From Zizania palustris (Eukaryota; Streptophyta; Magnoliopsida; Poales; Poaceae), in contig JAAALK010000287.1 of the NCBI GenBank assembly GCA_019279435.1, positions 84,587,532 through 84,651,531 on the forward strand: a stretch of DNA of 64,000 nt. Direction: 5' to 3'. Both the position numbers and the translations under genes were made by a program. Below, piece by piece: positions 63,511-64,000 of the stretch (positions are counted from its first letter, which is position 1; each line of letters opens with the position of its first letter). The notes below the pieces were generated by a model, which did not search any database, had not been told where the DNA came from, and saw nothing but the letters and a program-made list of their open reading frames with translations.

Positions 63511-64000
63511 CGGTCTAGATGATGAGTGATTGACAAGTATGAGCGTTTGAGCGGTTGAGTGGTTGAGAGTGGTTTGAGTGCATTGAGGGGTTCGATGTGA
63601 AATGGAGGATTGGTTGCCGAGGTTTCAGTGGTGTGTCGCGTTCTTGTTTTGGCTTGTCATGGATGTGCAGGGTGGAGATGTTGGCCGACTATCAATGGCA
63701 TGTGATCAAGGGTCAAGCGGGTAGCTCGATGCCGAAGGATCAGGGAGGCCGGTCAAAGATGGAGATGATCTCAAGAGTGCACGAGGAGACAGAGCAAGAC
63801 TTGGACGGACGGTTGATCACGACGGCGTGACGACCGGGTTTGCTAGAGGGAGGCTAGGGCAAGCATTCAGGCGGCTCGAGTGGATCGAGAGCGGAAGTGG
63901 CTTGATAGCGCTCGGAGTCACAAAGCGGTGTCGCGAGTCGAAGGGTTGAGAGGCTTCTATGGTTTTTGCTGAAAACCGTCACAAATCAATTTTTGTTAAT
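63511..64000. other. Unclassified sequence cutting element D
   Basis: No recognisable coding domain. The composition (GC-moderate, with GTTGAGCGGTTGAGTGGTTG-type short repeats at 63545-63575) differs from the Tat element. It is probably the edge of another retroelement that continues past the window. Confidence 0.3.

Overview
This window is a block of plant intergenic DNA made almost entirely of nested transposable elements. I found no convincing host gene, no rRNA or tRNA gene, and nothing bacterial. The element set (Tat-lineage Ty3/gypsy elements with a PF04195-type antisense gene, Tekay-like chromoviruses with LTRs over 3 kb, a Sirevirus-type Ty1/copia element, and a CACTA DNA transposon with a CACTACTACAAA terminus) points to a grass (Poaceae) nuclear genome, probably pericentromeric or other gene-poor heterochromatin. 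The species cannot be read from the sequence.

Layout, left to right. 1-3542 and 11500-12235 are two pieces of Tat-like element B (+). They are split by element A (3543-11499, -), which is inserted head-on into B's antisense gene and has lost its own 5' half. B ends inside element C (12236-16530, -), a long-LTR element with one unrecognised protein gene next to its primer binding site. A copia LTR fragment (16531-17443) and unclassified DNA follow. A complete 10.2-kb CACTA transposon occupies 18889-29074, with a perfect AAC target duplication. It carries a decayed transposase and a decayed second gene that joins a Ptta/En/Spm domain to an Ulp1-like cysteine protease. 29075-31375 holds AT-rich DNA and two LTR pieces. 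31376-32640 is a broken gypsy gag that runs in frame into a 5'-truncated Sirevirus-type copia element (32641-40752). That element's 3' LTR abuts an open Tekay-like pol and 3' LTR (40753-46821). An inverted Sirevirus LTR follows (46822-48846). The right third (48847-63510) is a shredded minus-strand Tat element D, containing an LTR/protease piece, a plus-strand gypsy 3' end, and a two-LTR Tat element E (52227-61854). The last 490 bases are unclassified.

The most interesting biology is the antisense gene of the Tat elements, seen in A, B and E. It lies between the integrase end and the 3' LTR, is transcribed against the element, has its own TATA box, and keeps intron positions across copies. 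The copy in A is open through five inferred exons (about 1,140 residues). Element transcription and antisense transcription converge on a tandem-repeat array (about 60-bp units in A, 116-bp double units in E). All domain assignments come from reading motifs by eye; no database search was possible.
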